Assembly: GCF_030385785.1 (NCBI RefSeq)
Contig: NZ_JAUEDK010000019.1
Span: forward strand, 19,631 to 83,630
Reading direction: 5' to 3'
Source: Crenobacter oryzisoli
GTDB taxonomy: Bacteria; Pseudomonadota; Gammaproteobacteria; Burkholderiales; Chromobacteriaceae
DNA length: 64,000 nt
The translations under genes and the position numbers were made by a program. The notes under the pieces were generated by a model. The model was not told where the DNA came from, searched no databases, and saw only the letters and a program-made list of their open reading frames with translations. Position 1 is the first letter of the stretch, and each line of letters begins with the position of its first letter. Positions 18,189-25,949 of the stretch are shown one piece after another.

Positions 18189-19337
18189 TTACAAGCCCAG
18201 CATCAGCTTGATGCTGTCCCACAGTCGGCCGAAGAAGCCGGCTTCGCCCACCGTCTTCAGCGCCACCACCGGACGCTCCAGCAGCGGCTTGCCGTCCAGG
18301 CTGACCTTCAGAGTGCCAACCTGCTGACCGGCCTGGACCGGCGCGATCACCGGCTGCTTGGTCACCAGCTCGGCCTTCAGTTTGGAAGCCTGACCCTTGG
18401 CCACGGTCACATAGATATCACCTCCGAAGCCGATCGGCAGCTTGTTGGCGTCGCCCTTGTACACCGACACTTCCGACACCGGCTTCTGCCCGGCGTAGAG
18501 CTTCGGCGTATCGAAGAACTGCAGACCGTAATTGAGCAGCTTGGCGCTCTCGACCGCGCGCGCCTCGACACTGGCGGTACCCACCACGACCGAGATGACG
18601 CGGCGGCCGTCGCGGTGGCTGGTGGTGACCATGTTGTAACCAGCAGTGTCGGTATAGCCAGTCTTCATCCCGTCAACGTTCGGGTCACGATACAGCAGCA
18701 GGTTGCGGTTCGGCTGGGTGATGTTGTTGTAGGTGAACGACTTGATCGAGTAAGTCGTGAAATCCTCGGGATAGTCGTGGATCAGCGCCGCGGTCAAGAT
18801 ACCCAGATCGTGAACCGTGGTGTAGTGGTTCGGATTCGGCAGACCGGTGGCGTTCATGAAGTTGGTATTCTTCATGCCCAGCTTCTTCGCCTGCTGGGTC
18901 ATCATCTGAGCGAACACGTCCTCACTGCCGGCAATGGCTTCGGCCAACGTAACGCAGGCATCGTTGCCCGACTGCACGATCATGCCCTTGATCAGGTCAG
19001 AGACACTAGCCGGCTTTTTCGGGTCGAGAAACATCCGCGAACCTTCGGTCTTCCAGGCACGTGTCGATGCCGTCAGCATCTGATCCATCGACAGGCGCTT
19101 TTCCCTGATCGCCTTGAAAACCACGTACGCGGTCATCAGCTTGGTCAGCGATGCCGGCTCGATGCGGGCATCCGGATCGCGCATAGCCAGGGTCTGGCCA
19201 CTCTGGTAATCCACCAGATAGTAGGCTTTGCCAGCGATGTCGGGAGCGGGCGGCACAAAGGCCGAGGAAGCAAAAGCGAACGAAGGCAGCGCGAGCGATG
19301 CTGCCACAATCAGGCTGGTCAGTTTTTTCATTGGCAT
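18189..19337 (-). CDS. dacC: D-alanyl-D-alanine carboxypeptidase (PBP5/6 type)
   Basis: 382 residues. The signal peptide ends near ALPSFAFASS. Penicillin-binding motifs are in order: SLTK (nucleophile Ser63, Lys66), SGN (123-125) and KTGYT (near residue 226). A C-terminal PBP5 beta-domain follows and an amphipathic helix (GFFGRLWDSIKLMLGL) anchors it to the inner membrane. It trims the fifth D-Ala from peptidoglycan stem peptides. ATGs at 19337 and 19331 are both plausible starts. Confidence 0.93.
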   Translation of the reverse strand: MPMKKLTSLIVAASLALPSFAFASSAFVPPAPDIAGKAYYLVDYQSGQTLAMRDPDARIEPASLTKLMTAYVVFKAIREKRLSMDQMLTASTRAWKTEGSRMFLDPKKPASVSDLIKGMIVQSGNDACVTLAEAIAGSEDVFAQMMTQQAKKLGMKNTNFMNATGLPNPNHYTTVHDLGILTAALIHDYPEDFTTYSIKSFTYNNITQPNRNLLLYRDPNVDGMKTGYTDTAGYNMVTTSHRDGRRVISVVVGTASVEARAVESAKLLNYGLQFFDTPKLYAGQKPVSEVSVYKGDANKLPIGFGGDIYVTVAKGQASKLKAELVTKQPVIAPVQAGQQVGTLKVSLDGKPLLERPVVALKTVGEAGFFGRLWDSIKLMLGL

Positions 19338-19599
19338 TACGTACTACGAGGGGTGGGCGGCAAATACTGTAGGCGGCGATTATACACCCCCTACACCTGG
19401 CGAGGGACAGCGTAAAGCCGTGCCCGCGCAGACTTGGTGCAGGGCAACGGCTTGGAGTTCCAGGCGGCGCCTGATAATCTGGACTTCAATAAAAGCCACC
19501 AGCAAATCTAGGCCCGGCGCGCTTGCCGCAAGCGCAACACGCAGAGAGAAGCTGCATATGGCTCAACGAAAACGACAGACCAAGAGACCCACTGATACC

Positions 19600-21129
19600 A
19601 TGCAAGCGAAGCACGACTACCTAGAACGCATCCTGACCGCCCGAGTATACGACGTCGCCGAAGAGACCCCGCTCGAACTCGCCCCCAACCTGTCTCGCCG
19701 AGTCGGCAACAATATTCTTCTGAAACGTGAAGATTTGCAGCCGGTCTTCTCGTTCAAGATCCGCGGCGCCTATAACAAGATGGCCAAGCTGACGGCCGAA
19801 CAGCTCGCGCGAGGCGTGATCACCGCCAGCGCCGGCAACCACGCCCAGGGTGTCGCGCTGTCGGCGCAGAAGCTCGGCTGCGCCGCCACCATTGTGATGC
19901 CGGTGACCACCCCGCAGATCAAGATCGACGCCGTCGCCAGCCGCGGCAGCAAGGTAGTGCTGCACGGCGACTCGTACAGCGACGCCTACCAGCACGCGAT
20001 GAAGCTGGTCGAAGAAACCGGCCTCACCTACATTCCGCCATTCGACGACCCGGACGTCATTGCTGGCCAAGGTACAGTAGCGATGGAAATCCTGCGCCAA
20101 CACCCCGGACCGATCGACGCGGTGTTCGTCGCCATCGGCGGTGGTGGCCTCGCGGCCGGCGTGGCTAGCTACATCAAGCGACTGAAGCCCGAAATCAAGG
20201 TAATCGGCGTGCAGACCGTCGACTCGGACGCGATGAAGCGCTCGATCGAAGCAGGTGAGCGCGTCGAACTTAAGGATGTCGGCCTGTTCGCCGATGGCGT
20301 CGCAGTAAAGCTAGTCGGCGAAGAAACCTTCCGCATCTGCCGTGAGCTGCTCGACGACATCATCCTGGTCGATACCGACGCGATCTGTGCGGCGATCAAG
20401 GACATCTTCGAGGACACCCGCTCGATCACCGAGCCGGCCGGCGCGATGGCGGTAGCCGGTGCCAAGGCCTACATCGAACGCGAGGGCTGCAGCGGCGAAA
20501 CGCTGGTAGCGATCGCCTGCGGCGCCAATATGAACTTCGACCGGCTGCGCCACGTGTCCGAGCGCTCGGAGCTGGGTGAGCGCCGCGAGGCAATCATCGC
20601 CGTCACCATCCCGGAGAAACCCGGCAGCTTCAAGAAGTTCTGTTCGGTGATCGGCAGCCGCAGCATCACCGAGTTCAACTATCGCTACGCCGATGCCGGC
20701 ACCGCCCACGTATTCGTGGGTGTGCAGATCCAGAAAAAGGACGACGTCGGTCGCATCATCGCCGACCTGCGCGCCAACGATCTGGACGGCCTAGACCTGA
20801 CCGACAACGAACTGGCCAAACTGCACATCCGCCATCTGGTTGGCGGCCATGCCCCACAGCTAAAAGACGAGCGAGTGTTCCGTTTCGAATTCCCGGAACG
20901 CCCAGGTGCGCTGATGCGCTTCCTCGAAGCGATGCGCACCGACTGGAACATCAGCCTGTTCCATTACCGCAACCACGGTGCCGACTACGGCCGCGTGCTG
21001 GTCGGCATCCAGGTGCCGGACAGCTGCAACGGCGAGTTCCAGCGCTTCCTCGACACCCTGGGCTACCCCTGCGTCGAGGAGACCGACAATCCGGCGTACA
21101 AGCTGTTCCTCGGCAAGACTGCCCACTGA
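19600..21129 (+). CDS. ilvA: Threonine ammonia-lyase, biosynthetic long form
   Basis: 509 residues from MQAKHDYLERILTARVYDV. PLP enzyme: the Schiff-base Lys lies in VFSFKIRGAYNK, and the phosphate loop is AIGGGGLAAG. Two ACT-like regulatory domains follow (EKPGSFKKFCSVIG and FPERPGALMRFLEAM), as in the isoleucine-inhibited E. coli IlvA. It makes 2-oxobutanoate for isoleucine synthesis. An in-frame ATG at 19558 has a better ribosome-binding site (AGAGAGAAG) and would add 14 basic residues, so the start is unsettled. Confidence 0.93.
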   Translation: MQAKHDYLERILTARVYDVAEETPLELAPNLSRRVGNNILLKREDLQPVFSFKIRGAYNKMAKLTAEQLARGVITASAGNHAQGVALSAQKLGCAATIVMPVTTPQIKIDAVASRGSKVVLHGDSYSDAYQHAMKLVEETGLTYIPPFDDPDVIAGQGTVAMEILRQHPGPIDAVFVAIGGGGLAAGVASYIKRLKPEIKVIGVQTVDSDAMKRSIEAGERVELKDVGLFADGVAVKLVGEETFRICRELLDDIILVDTDAICAAIKDIFEDTRSITEPAGAMAVAGAKAYIEREGCSGETLVAIACGANMNFDRLRHVSERSELGERREAIIAVTIPEKPGSFKKFCSVIGSRSITEFNYRYADAGTAHVFVGVQIQKKDDVGRIIADLRANDLDGLDLTDNELAKLHIRHLVGGHAPQLKDERVFRFEFPERPGALMRFLEAMRTDWNISLFHYRNHGADYGRVLVGIQVPDSCNGEFQRFLDTLGYPCVEETDNPAYKLFLGKTAH

Positions 21130-21181
21130 CCCGCTTCGGCCGACCTTCGGGTTGGCCGAATGCCCTAGCTAGTGACGAAAC

Positions 21182-21832
21182 ATGATTAAAGCAGTTCTGT
21201 TCGACCTCGATGGCACTCTTGCCGACACAGCCCGCGACCTCGGCGCCGCGCTCAATGCCATGCTGGCCGAGCACGGCCTACCTCTGCAACCTTACGAGGC
21301 GATGCGCCCCATCGCTTCGCACGGCGCACGCGCACTGATCAAGCTTGGCTTCGGCATCGACAAGGAGCACCCCGACTTCCCAGCACTACGCGCCCGCTTC
21401 ATGGACGAGTACGAGAACAGCTTCGACAAAGAAACCGTTCTATTCGATGGTGTCGCCGAGTTAATCGTGAAGCTGACCGAACGCGGCCTACCCTGGGGCA
21501 TTATCACCAACAAGCCACAGCGCTTCACCGCCCGCCTCGTCGAGGCCCTTGCCTTCCCTGTTGCGCCAGCGGTGATCGTCAGCGGCGACACAACGCCAGC
21601 ACCAAAACCCGACCCGCGCCCGATGCTGCACGCCACCAACGTGATCGGTATCGCGCCGGAATACTGCCTGTACGTGGGTGACGCCGAGCGTGATATCGAA
21701 GCGGGGCGCGTCACGGGCATGCGCACACTAATCGCTAACTGGGGCTACATCGCCGACGACGACCTACCCCACGCCTGGCAGGCCGACGCGTTCATCGACC
21801 ACCCCCTCGACGTGCTGAAGCACCTAGACTGA
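21182..21832 (+). CDS. gph: HAD-superfamily phosphatase, Gph-like
   Basis: 216 residues. HAD motif I is FDLDGTLADT, motif II is IITNKP, the motif III region is PAPKPDPRP, and motif IV is YVGDAERDIEAG. A helical C1 cap sits at about residues 15-80. The nearest family groups are phosphoglycolate phosphatase and the related MupP sugar-phosphate phosphatases; sequence alone does not separate them. It lies 52 bp after ilvA. Confidence 0.85.
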   Translation: MIKAVLFDLDGTLADTARDLGAALNAMLAEHGLPLQPYEAMRPIASHGARALIKLGFGIDKEHPDFPALRARFMDEYENSFDKETVLFDGVAELIVKLTERGLPWGIITNKPQRFTARLVEALAFPVAPAVIVSGDTTPAPKPDPRPMLHATNVIGIAPEYCLYVGDAERDIEAGRVTGMRTLIANWGYIADDDLPHAWQADAFIDHPLDVLKHLD

Positions 21833-21877
21833 AAAAGCCCCCTCACTCGGCCGGCACAGGCAAAAACCGCGCCACAC

Positions 21878-21907
21878 TTGGCTCGGAGGGGGATTATCAG
21901 ATATACT
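21878..21907 (+). promoter_or_regulatory. Promoter of ssrA
   Basis: TTGGCT (21878-21883) and TATACT (21902-21907) are spaced 18 bp, a good sigma70 arrangement ending 12 bp before the mature tmRNA 5' end. Confidence 0.6.
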
Positions 21908-21919
21908 GAAAACTCATCT

Positions 21920-22283
21920 GGGGGCGACCTGGTTTCGACGGGGGTTGCGAAGCAGATGAGGGCATACCGGGATCTCAGTCACCCCGTAAAACGCTGAAAT
22001 TCTATAGTCGCAAACGACGAAACTTACGCTCTGGCCGCTTAATCGCGCCAGACACTGCAACGGTTCGCTGATGGGCCGTGTGGGGCAACCCACAGCAGTG
22101 TCACTTTACATCAGCTAGCTCTGTGCCGGGTCACTTGACCCAGGGCGAACTAATAGGTGACTCGCCTCAGCCAAGCCTGTCCGTCGGCGTGGTCTGCGGT
22201 TAAATCCAAAAGACGAGGCTAAGTATGTAGAACTCACTGTAGAGGACTTTCGGACGCGGGTTCGATTCCCGCCGCCTCCACCA
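21920..22283 (+). ncRNA. ssrA: Transfer-messenger RNA (tmRNA)
   Basis: 364 nt. The 5' end GGGGGCG pairs with CGCCTCC before ACCA at the 3' end, forming the tRNA-like acceptor stem. GGTTCGATTCC is the T arm. The resume codon is at 22010, and the tag read there is ANDETYALAA followed by TAA (22040-22042). It rescues stalled ribosomes. Its last 27 nt are part of the attL repeat, so the prophage integrated without destroying the gene. Its natural terminator is now found beyond attR at 62313. Confidence 0.97.
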
Positions 22284-22284
22284 G
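22257..22284 (+). repeat. attL core (28-bp direct repeat with 62273-62300)
   Basis: The 28 bp from CGGGTTCGATT to CTCCACCAG are identical at 62273-62300. They cover the T arm and acceptor 3' strand of ssrA, a standard tyrosine-integrase target. The host copy of ssrA is complete on this side. Confidence 0.93.
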
Positions 22285-22290
22285 CCTATC

Positions 22291-22381
22291 AACGGCAGCA
22301 GACGATAGCAGACGACTCGAAACGCTTGCGCAGCAAGGGTTTCAGCCCACTAGGGGCCGTCTATTACCGTCTGCTGCCGTT
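22291..22381. repeat. Inverted repeat next to attL (possible integrase arm sites)
   Basis: The 24-bp arm at 22291-22314 pairs with 22358-22381 at 21 positions. Each arm contains two copies of a CAGACG-type motif. Its place directly inside attL suggests arm-type integrase or excisionase binding, or a transcript hairpin. This is inference. Confidence 0.5.
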
Positions 22382-22382
22382 T

Positions 22383-22459
22383 CCTTTTTCGCTCCTTTTT
22401 CGCTCCTTTTTCGCTCCTTTTTCGCTCCTTTTTCGCTCCTTTTTCGCTCCTTCTTCGCT
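22383..22459. repeat. 11-bp tandem repeat, six perfect units plus one variant
   Basis: CCTTTTTCGCT is repeated at 22383, 22394, 22405, 22416, 22427 and 22438, with a one-base variant at 22449. On the minus strand it would encode a Lys/Glu/Arg-rich repeat, but no credible gene is present. Such arrays change copy number by slippage. The rest of 22284-22549 holds no gene. Confidence 0.85.
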
Positions 22460-22549
22460 CTTGCGTCGCACTTCCTTCGCACTCAATTTCTGAGCACCAG
22501 ATCCAAGCCGCTTCGTCCTTCTTGACGCACACTAGACTCGCGGTAGTTA

Positions 22550-23284
22550 GAGCCGCTAACAAAACCTACTGGATGATAAGGCTGCCCTCAATGGCATCCT
22601 GTTTGTCCTCACCACCGGTATCCCTTGGGAAGATCTACCGCAGGAACTCGGCTTTGGCAGCGGCATGACCTGCTGGCGTCGCTTGCGCGACAGGCAGGAG
22701 CAAGGCGTCTGGGATCGTCTGCATCTGGCCTTGCTAACCCAGCTGCGCCAATGCGACCAGATCGACTGGAGCCGCGCCAGCATCGACGGGGCCAGTGTCG
22801 CCAGCCCCCGGGGGGCCAACAAACCGGCCCCAACCCCACCGACCGGGGCAAGCTCGGCAGCAAGCGGCACCTGATCGTCGACCGCCGCGGCGTACCGCTG
22901 GCGCTGAGCGTGACCGGGGCCAACCGCCACGACGTGATGGTCTTCGATGCCTTGGTAGATGCCATTCCGGCCATTCCCGGTCTACCGGGGCGCCCTCGCC
23001 GGCGGCCGTACAAGCTGCATGCGGACAAGGGTTACGATTTCTGCCGCTGCCGGGAACACCTTCAACGTCGGGGCATTTTGGCCCGGATCGCCCGACGAGG
23101 CGTCGAGAGCAGCGAGAAACTGGGGCGGCACCGCTGGGTAGTTGAACGTACCCACGCCTGGTTTGCGGCACTGGGCAAGCTGCGCATTCGCTTCGAGCGA
23201 CGACTGGACACCCATTACGCTCTGCTCAAACTGGCTTGTTCCTTGATTTGCTTACGCTTTGTCGAACGGTTTTGTTAGCGGCTC
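22550..23284 (+). mobile_element. Degenerate IS5-family insertion sequence (735 bp)
   Basis: Terminal inverted repeats GAGCCGCTAACAAAACC and GGTTTTGTTAGCGGCTC are perfect, and TTA flanks both sides as a target duplication. The internal transposase lacks its start: reading from the left tip, coding begins abruptly at DDKAALNGILFVL, so about 50-60 codons appear deleted. The element is therefore not autonomous, but its ends look mobilisable by a related transposase. Confidence 0.85.
22572..23278 (+). pseudogene. IS5-family transposase remnant (5' truncated, frameshifted)
   Basis: One frame reads LNGILFVLTTGIPWEDLPQE through IDGASVASPRG. A second frame, entered by -1 at a run of six G (22810-22815), reads TGPNPTDRGKLGSKRHLIVD, DKGYDFCRC and VERTHAWF to the stop at 23278. 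DDE-type residues are visible (IDGAS, DKGYD, VERTHAW). The shift may be programmed, as in some IS5 subgroups, or a lesion. The missing N-terminus makes the gene dead in either case. Confidence 0.8.
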
Positions 23285-23587
23285 TTAGTCAGCAGCTGCC
23301 ACTTCACCGGCTTGACGCCTGCTGGTGCATTAATCTCGATCACCAATACCACCGCCACTGGTAACGTTCCTGTTCCGCCATCGAGTAAAACGATGTGTAA
23401 CACCTGCACCTGCTGGCATACGGCCACTCATCGTTCGCCTATGATGAAGAAGCTCTTTGACCAGTTCGTCAACCGGACGCCTAAATACAACGCATCTTGG
23501 TACCGTCCACTTAGCTCTGGCGTCGGTTACGTCCAACGTTAGCCGTCACAACCATGCCCCTGAAGCGCGCACTTCCGAGAACTTCCT
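23285..23587. other. Noncoding stretch after the IS relic
   Basis: About 300 bp. A 76-codon frame at 23312-23542 has unnatural composition and no ribosome-binding site, and I do not call it. It probably contains the promoter of the following membrane protein gene. Confidence 0.4.
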
Positions 23588-23989
23588 ATGACCCAAACTC
23601 TCACTTACTTGCTGCAGATCAGATTCGAACCGATTGTAATTCCAATTATCTTTTTATTGCTGTCCACATTTCTTCAAGTCATGTTCGCGACATTTAGTGC
23701 CAAGACTCTCGGTGCCGACTTGGCTGCTGCGGCTATGGCTCTTCTTATTTCTGCCGTTATTACAAAGCTTAATGGATTTAAGGGGCCCGGAACATCTGTC
23801 GTCGTTACTTTCATCGCTATATCGCTTGGCATAATATGGTGCATATGCCTACGTCTCGCTAGCTCTGCATCGACCGCGAGTTCAAGACCGTCTTATTCGG
23901 AGCCAAAAGCTGGACCGCGCCACATATTTTCATTCTTGCTAGGGCTTGTTGCCCTGTATGCAGCTTCCTGGGTAGCTGTCGCATCGTAA
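23588..23989 (+). CDS. Four-helix membrane protein of unknown function (cargo)
   Basis: 133 residues with hydrophobic segments near residues 13-33, 40-60, 67-87 and 112-131, and a Ser/Pro-rich linker between the last two (SSASTASSRPSYSEPKAGPR). I recognise no family. It is AT-richer than host and phage core genes. Only 17 bp separate it from the downstream gene resembling ATP synthase b, so they likely form a unit. Ribosome-binding site is weak. Confidence 0.55.
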   Translation: MTQTLTYLLQIRFEPIVIPIIFLLLSTFLQVMFATFSAKTLGADLAAAAMALLISAVITKLNGFKGPGTSVVVTFIAISLGIIWCICLRLASSASTASSRPSYSEPKAGPRHIFSFLLGLVALYAASWVAVAS

Positions 23990-24006
23990 ATCTCAAAGGT
24001 GATGCT

Positions 24007-24495
24007 ATGACTATGGCTATGCAAGTACTCTTCGGCATCCTAGTTCTTCTGATACTAAGTCCGGTACTTTGGAGGCTCGCCATCTATGTAGAGGGGCTCC
24101 CCAGACACAGATTTTTCAAACCTCTAACTGCGGCACTTCGCATAGAAGGGCTTAACTTCGTGCCATCCCTCCTGTCAGAGCAAGAGGCTAATGCGGAGTT
24201 AGAGCGATCTCTCTCCGAACTTCGCGAGCTCAGGGCTCATCACCTCGCCACTATAGGCGAGGTGCTTGAGCAAGCTAGGGCCAGCGCACAGCAGGAGGCC
24301 GAAGTCATTGTTAACGCGGCGCGGTTAGAGGCAGAGAAGCAAATTGAGATAGCTCGGGAGGCACTACGAGAAGAGGTAGCCACGCTCGCCCTCAAAGGTG
24401 CAGAGCAAATCCTGCAGCGGGAGCTAAGTGAGACCTTGTACAAGGATATCCTTGAAAATATCAAGAATGAGTTCAGCGAAGGTAAAGATAGCTAA
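24007..24495 (+). CDS. Membrane-anchored coiled-coil protein resembling ATP synthase subunit b (cargo)
   Basis: 162 residues. One transmembrane helix lies at about residues 5-27. A long charged helix covers about 57-140 with EQARASAQQEAEVIVNAARL, then KQIEIAREALREEVATLALK and GAEQILQREL (131-140). That last block follows the C-terminal pattern of F0 subunit b (R-x-x-V-x-x-L-A-x-x-G-A-E-x-I-L). Unlike AtpF, a linker of about 30 residues separates membrane helix and coil. No other atp genes are present, so an F-ATPase role is unlikely; the phage context suggests a moron or defence function. AAAGGTGA precedes the ATG. Confidence 0.7.
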   Translation: MTMAMQVLFGILVLLILSPVLWRLAIYVEGLPRHRFFKPLTAALRIEGLNFVPSLLSEQEANAELERSLSELRELRAHHLATIGEVLEQARASAQQEAEVIVNAARLEAEKQIEIAREALREEVATLALKGAEQILQRELSETLYKDILENIKNEFSEGKDS

Positions 24496-24941
24496 CCCTT
24501 CATATACAGGCACTGAACAAGACACCGCTAGCCTCTGCCCATGCTTGGCATTGACAGCAGGGGTTGCCGTTTCATTTGATGCATACCGAGCCACCGGAAA
24601 TAACTGCTTTTGGCCGGTTTTTACCCATCACGCGCACCAATCACCGGTGTGCTACTGCAAAGCATTTTCGCGCACAAGCCCAAAACGGAGGAACGATGAC
24701 CGTCTGCAGATGCTTAGCGCGCATAAAATCGCAAGTTTTCAAAACACGGTCTCAAGGGGAAATAGGCCAGTTACCAGGTCTTTAGATGGGATTCATGCAG
24801 CTGCATAATTCACGACACATGAAGCGGGCGGGCGTGGCGGGGTCACGAGTGCGCGCGCCGGGCGCTGACAGCGCTAGACATTTACCATCTTGGCCAGTCA
24901 GAGCCGTCTATGCCTTATCCCGATGACTGCTTTCTTCTAGC
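24496..24941. other. Noncoding cargo stretch
   Basis: About 445 bp. Overlapping short frames have no recognisable motifs. Nothing supported beyond a likely decayed sequence between the coiled-coil gene and the SRAP relic. Confidence 0.4.
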
Positions 24942-25262
24942 CCAACTGGGAGACTGAGAAGCCAGTTTGGTGGCGGATCGGTCTGCACGATGACCTACCA
25001 TTTGCCATTGCCGGCCTGTGGCGCAACTGGCGTGAGCCAGACAGCAGGCTGTCGATTTCGTTCACCGCGATCACCATCAACGTCGCCGCCCACCCATTCC
25101 ACAAGCCGCCGAAACCAGGTGAGCCGCTCGACAAGCGCGGCTTGGCGATCCTCCGCCCCGAAGACTACGATGCTTGGCTCGACTGGCGTGACCGGAGCTG
25201 GCACGCACTTTCCTGCAGCCCTACCCCGCCGAGCTGATGCATGCAAAGCCGGCACCGCTGCC
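24942..25262 (+). pseudogene. SRAP-domain (YedK/HMCES-like) gene remnant
   Basis: One frame reads NWETEKPVWWRIGLHDDLPF, AIAGLWRNW, SFTAITINVAAHP and ILRPEDYDAWLD. After about 25195 the match continues in another frame as FLQPYPAELMHAKP. This is the central and C-terminal part of an SOS-response-associated peptidase, which crosslinks abasic sites in single-stranded DNA. The N-terminus with catalytic Cys2 is absent and the frame is broken, so it is a dead fragment. Phages and islands often carry this gene. Confidence 0.7.
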
Positions 25263-25490
25263 TAGCCGAAGCAATCCAACACCACCTTCCTACACAAAAG
25301 CAGGACGACTTATTCTAGCCGTCCGTCGCACTCGGTTTCGCCATTTTGATTTATGGGTGCAATGATCAAATACTAGCAAACCATCATCGAGCACGATGAT
25401 GAATACCACCACTGTGGCGATGCGCGCCTTGGTGCCAGAAGCCCTGCCGGCAGTGACCGTCATTTCGATTCTTCTGAGTCCATCAGCCGC

Positions 25491-25718
25491 GTGCGCGCCC
25501 CCTCCTTAGACACTGAAGCAGTCATTGAACTGGCGCAACGGCACCAAGCCAAGAGTCTCGCCTCGCAACTGACGCTGGCAGAATTGGCCGCACGATTCCC
25601 GGACCGTGTCCTGCTGCTCGATCTGTTGGGTTTCGATTGGGGGACAAGTGCAGTACGAATTGTGGAATGGATCGCCATTCCGTGGCGGGGTGTGTCGCGT
25701 ACGATGCGACAGCATTGA
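25491..25718 (+). CDS. Uncertain small open frame
   Basis: 75 codons: MRAPSLDTEAVIELAQRHQA then LTLAELAARFPDRVLLLDLL. Composition is protein-like in the first two thirds, but there is no ribosome-binding site and no recognised family. It may be a fragment of a decayed gene starting further upstream. The surrounding 25263-25949 holds nothing else that I can support. Confidence 0.2.
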   Translation: MRAPSLDTEAVIELAQRHQAKSLASQLTLAELAARFPDRVLLLDLLGFDWGTSAVRIVEWIAIPWRGVSRTMRQH

Positions 25719-25949
25719 TGACACCAAGGAAGCATACATTGTGCTAAATCCAGACGAAGGCGTTCAGAACGTCAACGATTGATCAAACAATAAAGCTCTT
25801 CGACAATTTGAAAGAGCACAAAAATCGTGGCAGCAGTGCTCGGCCGAAAGCATCCTTTGCAGACTGTTATTTCAACACTAATATTCGAAATAAGTGGTTT
25901 TCACTACAGTACGTCCTCACAGTTTTTCCTGACTTTCCCGGAGGAAGTG

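Noticed and set aside
22350..22562. Lys/Glu-rich minus-strand frame over the 11-bp repeats
   Set aside because: Low-complexity product of the tandem repeat, without a ribosome-binding site.
24428..24808. 126-codon frame overlapping the AtpF-like gene end
   Set aside because: No ribosome-binding site or recognisable motifs; overlaps a better supported gene.
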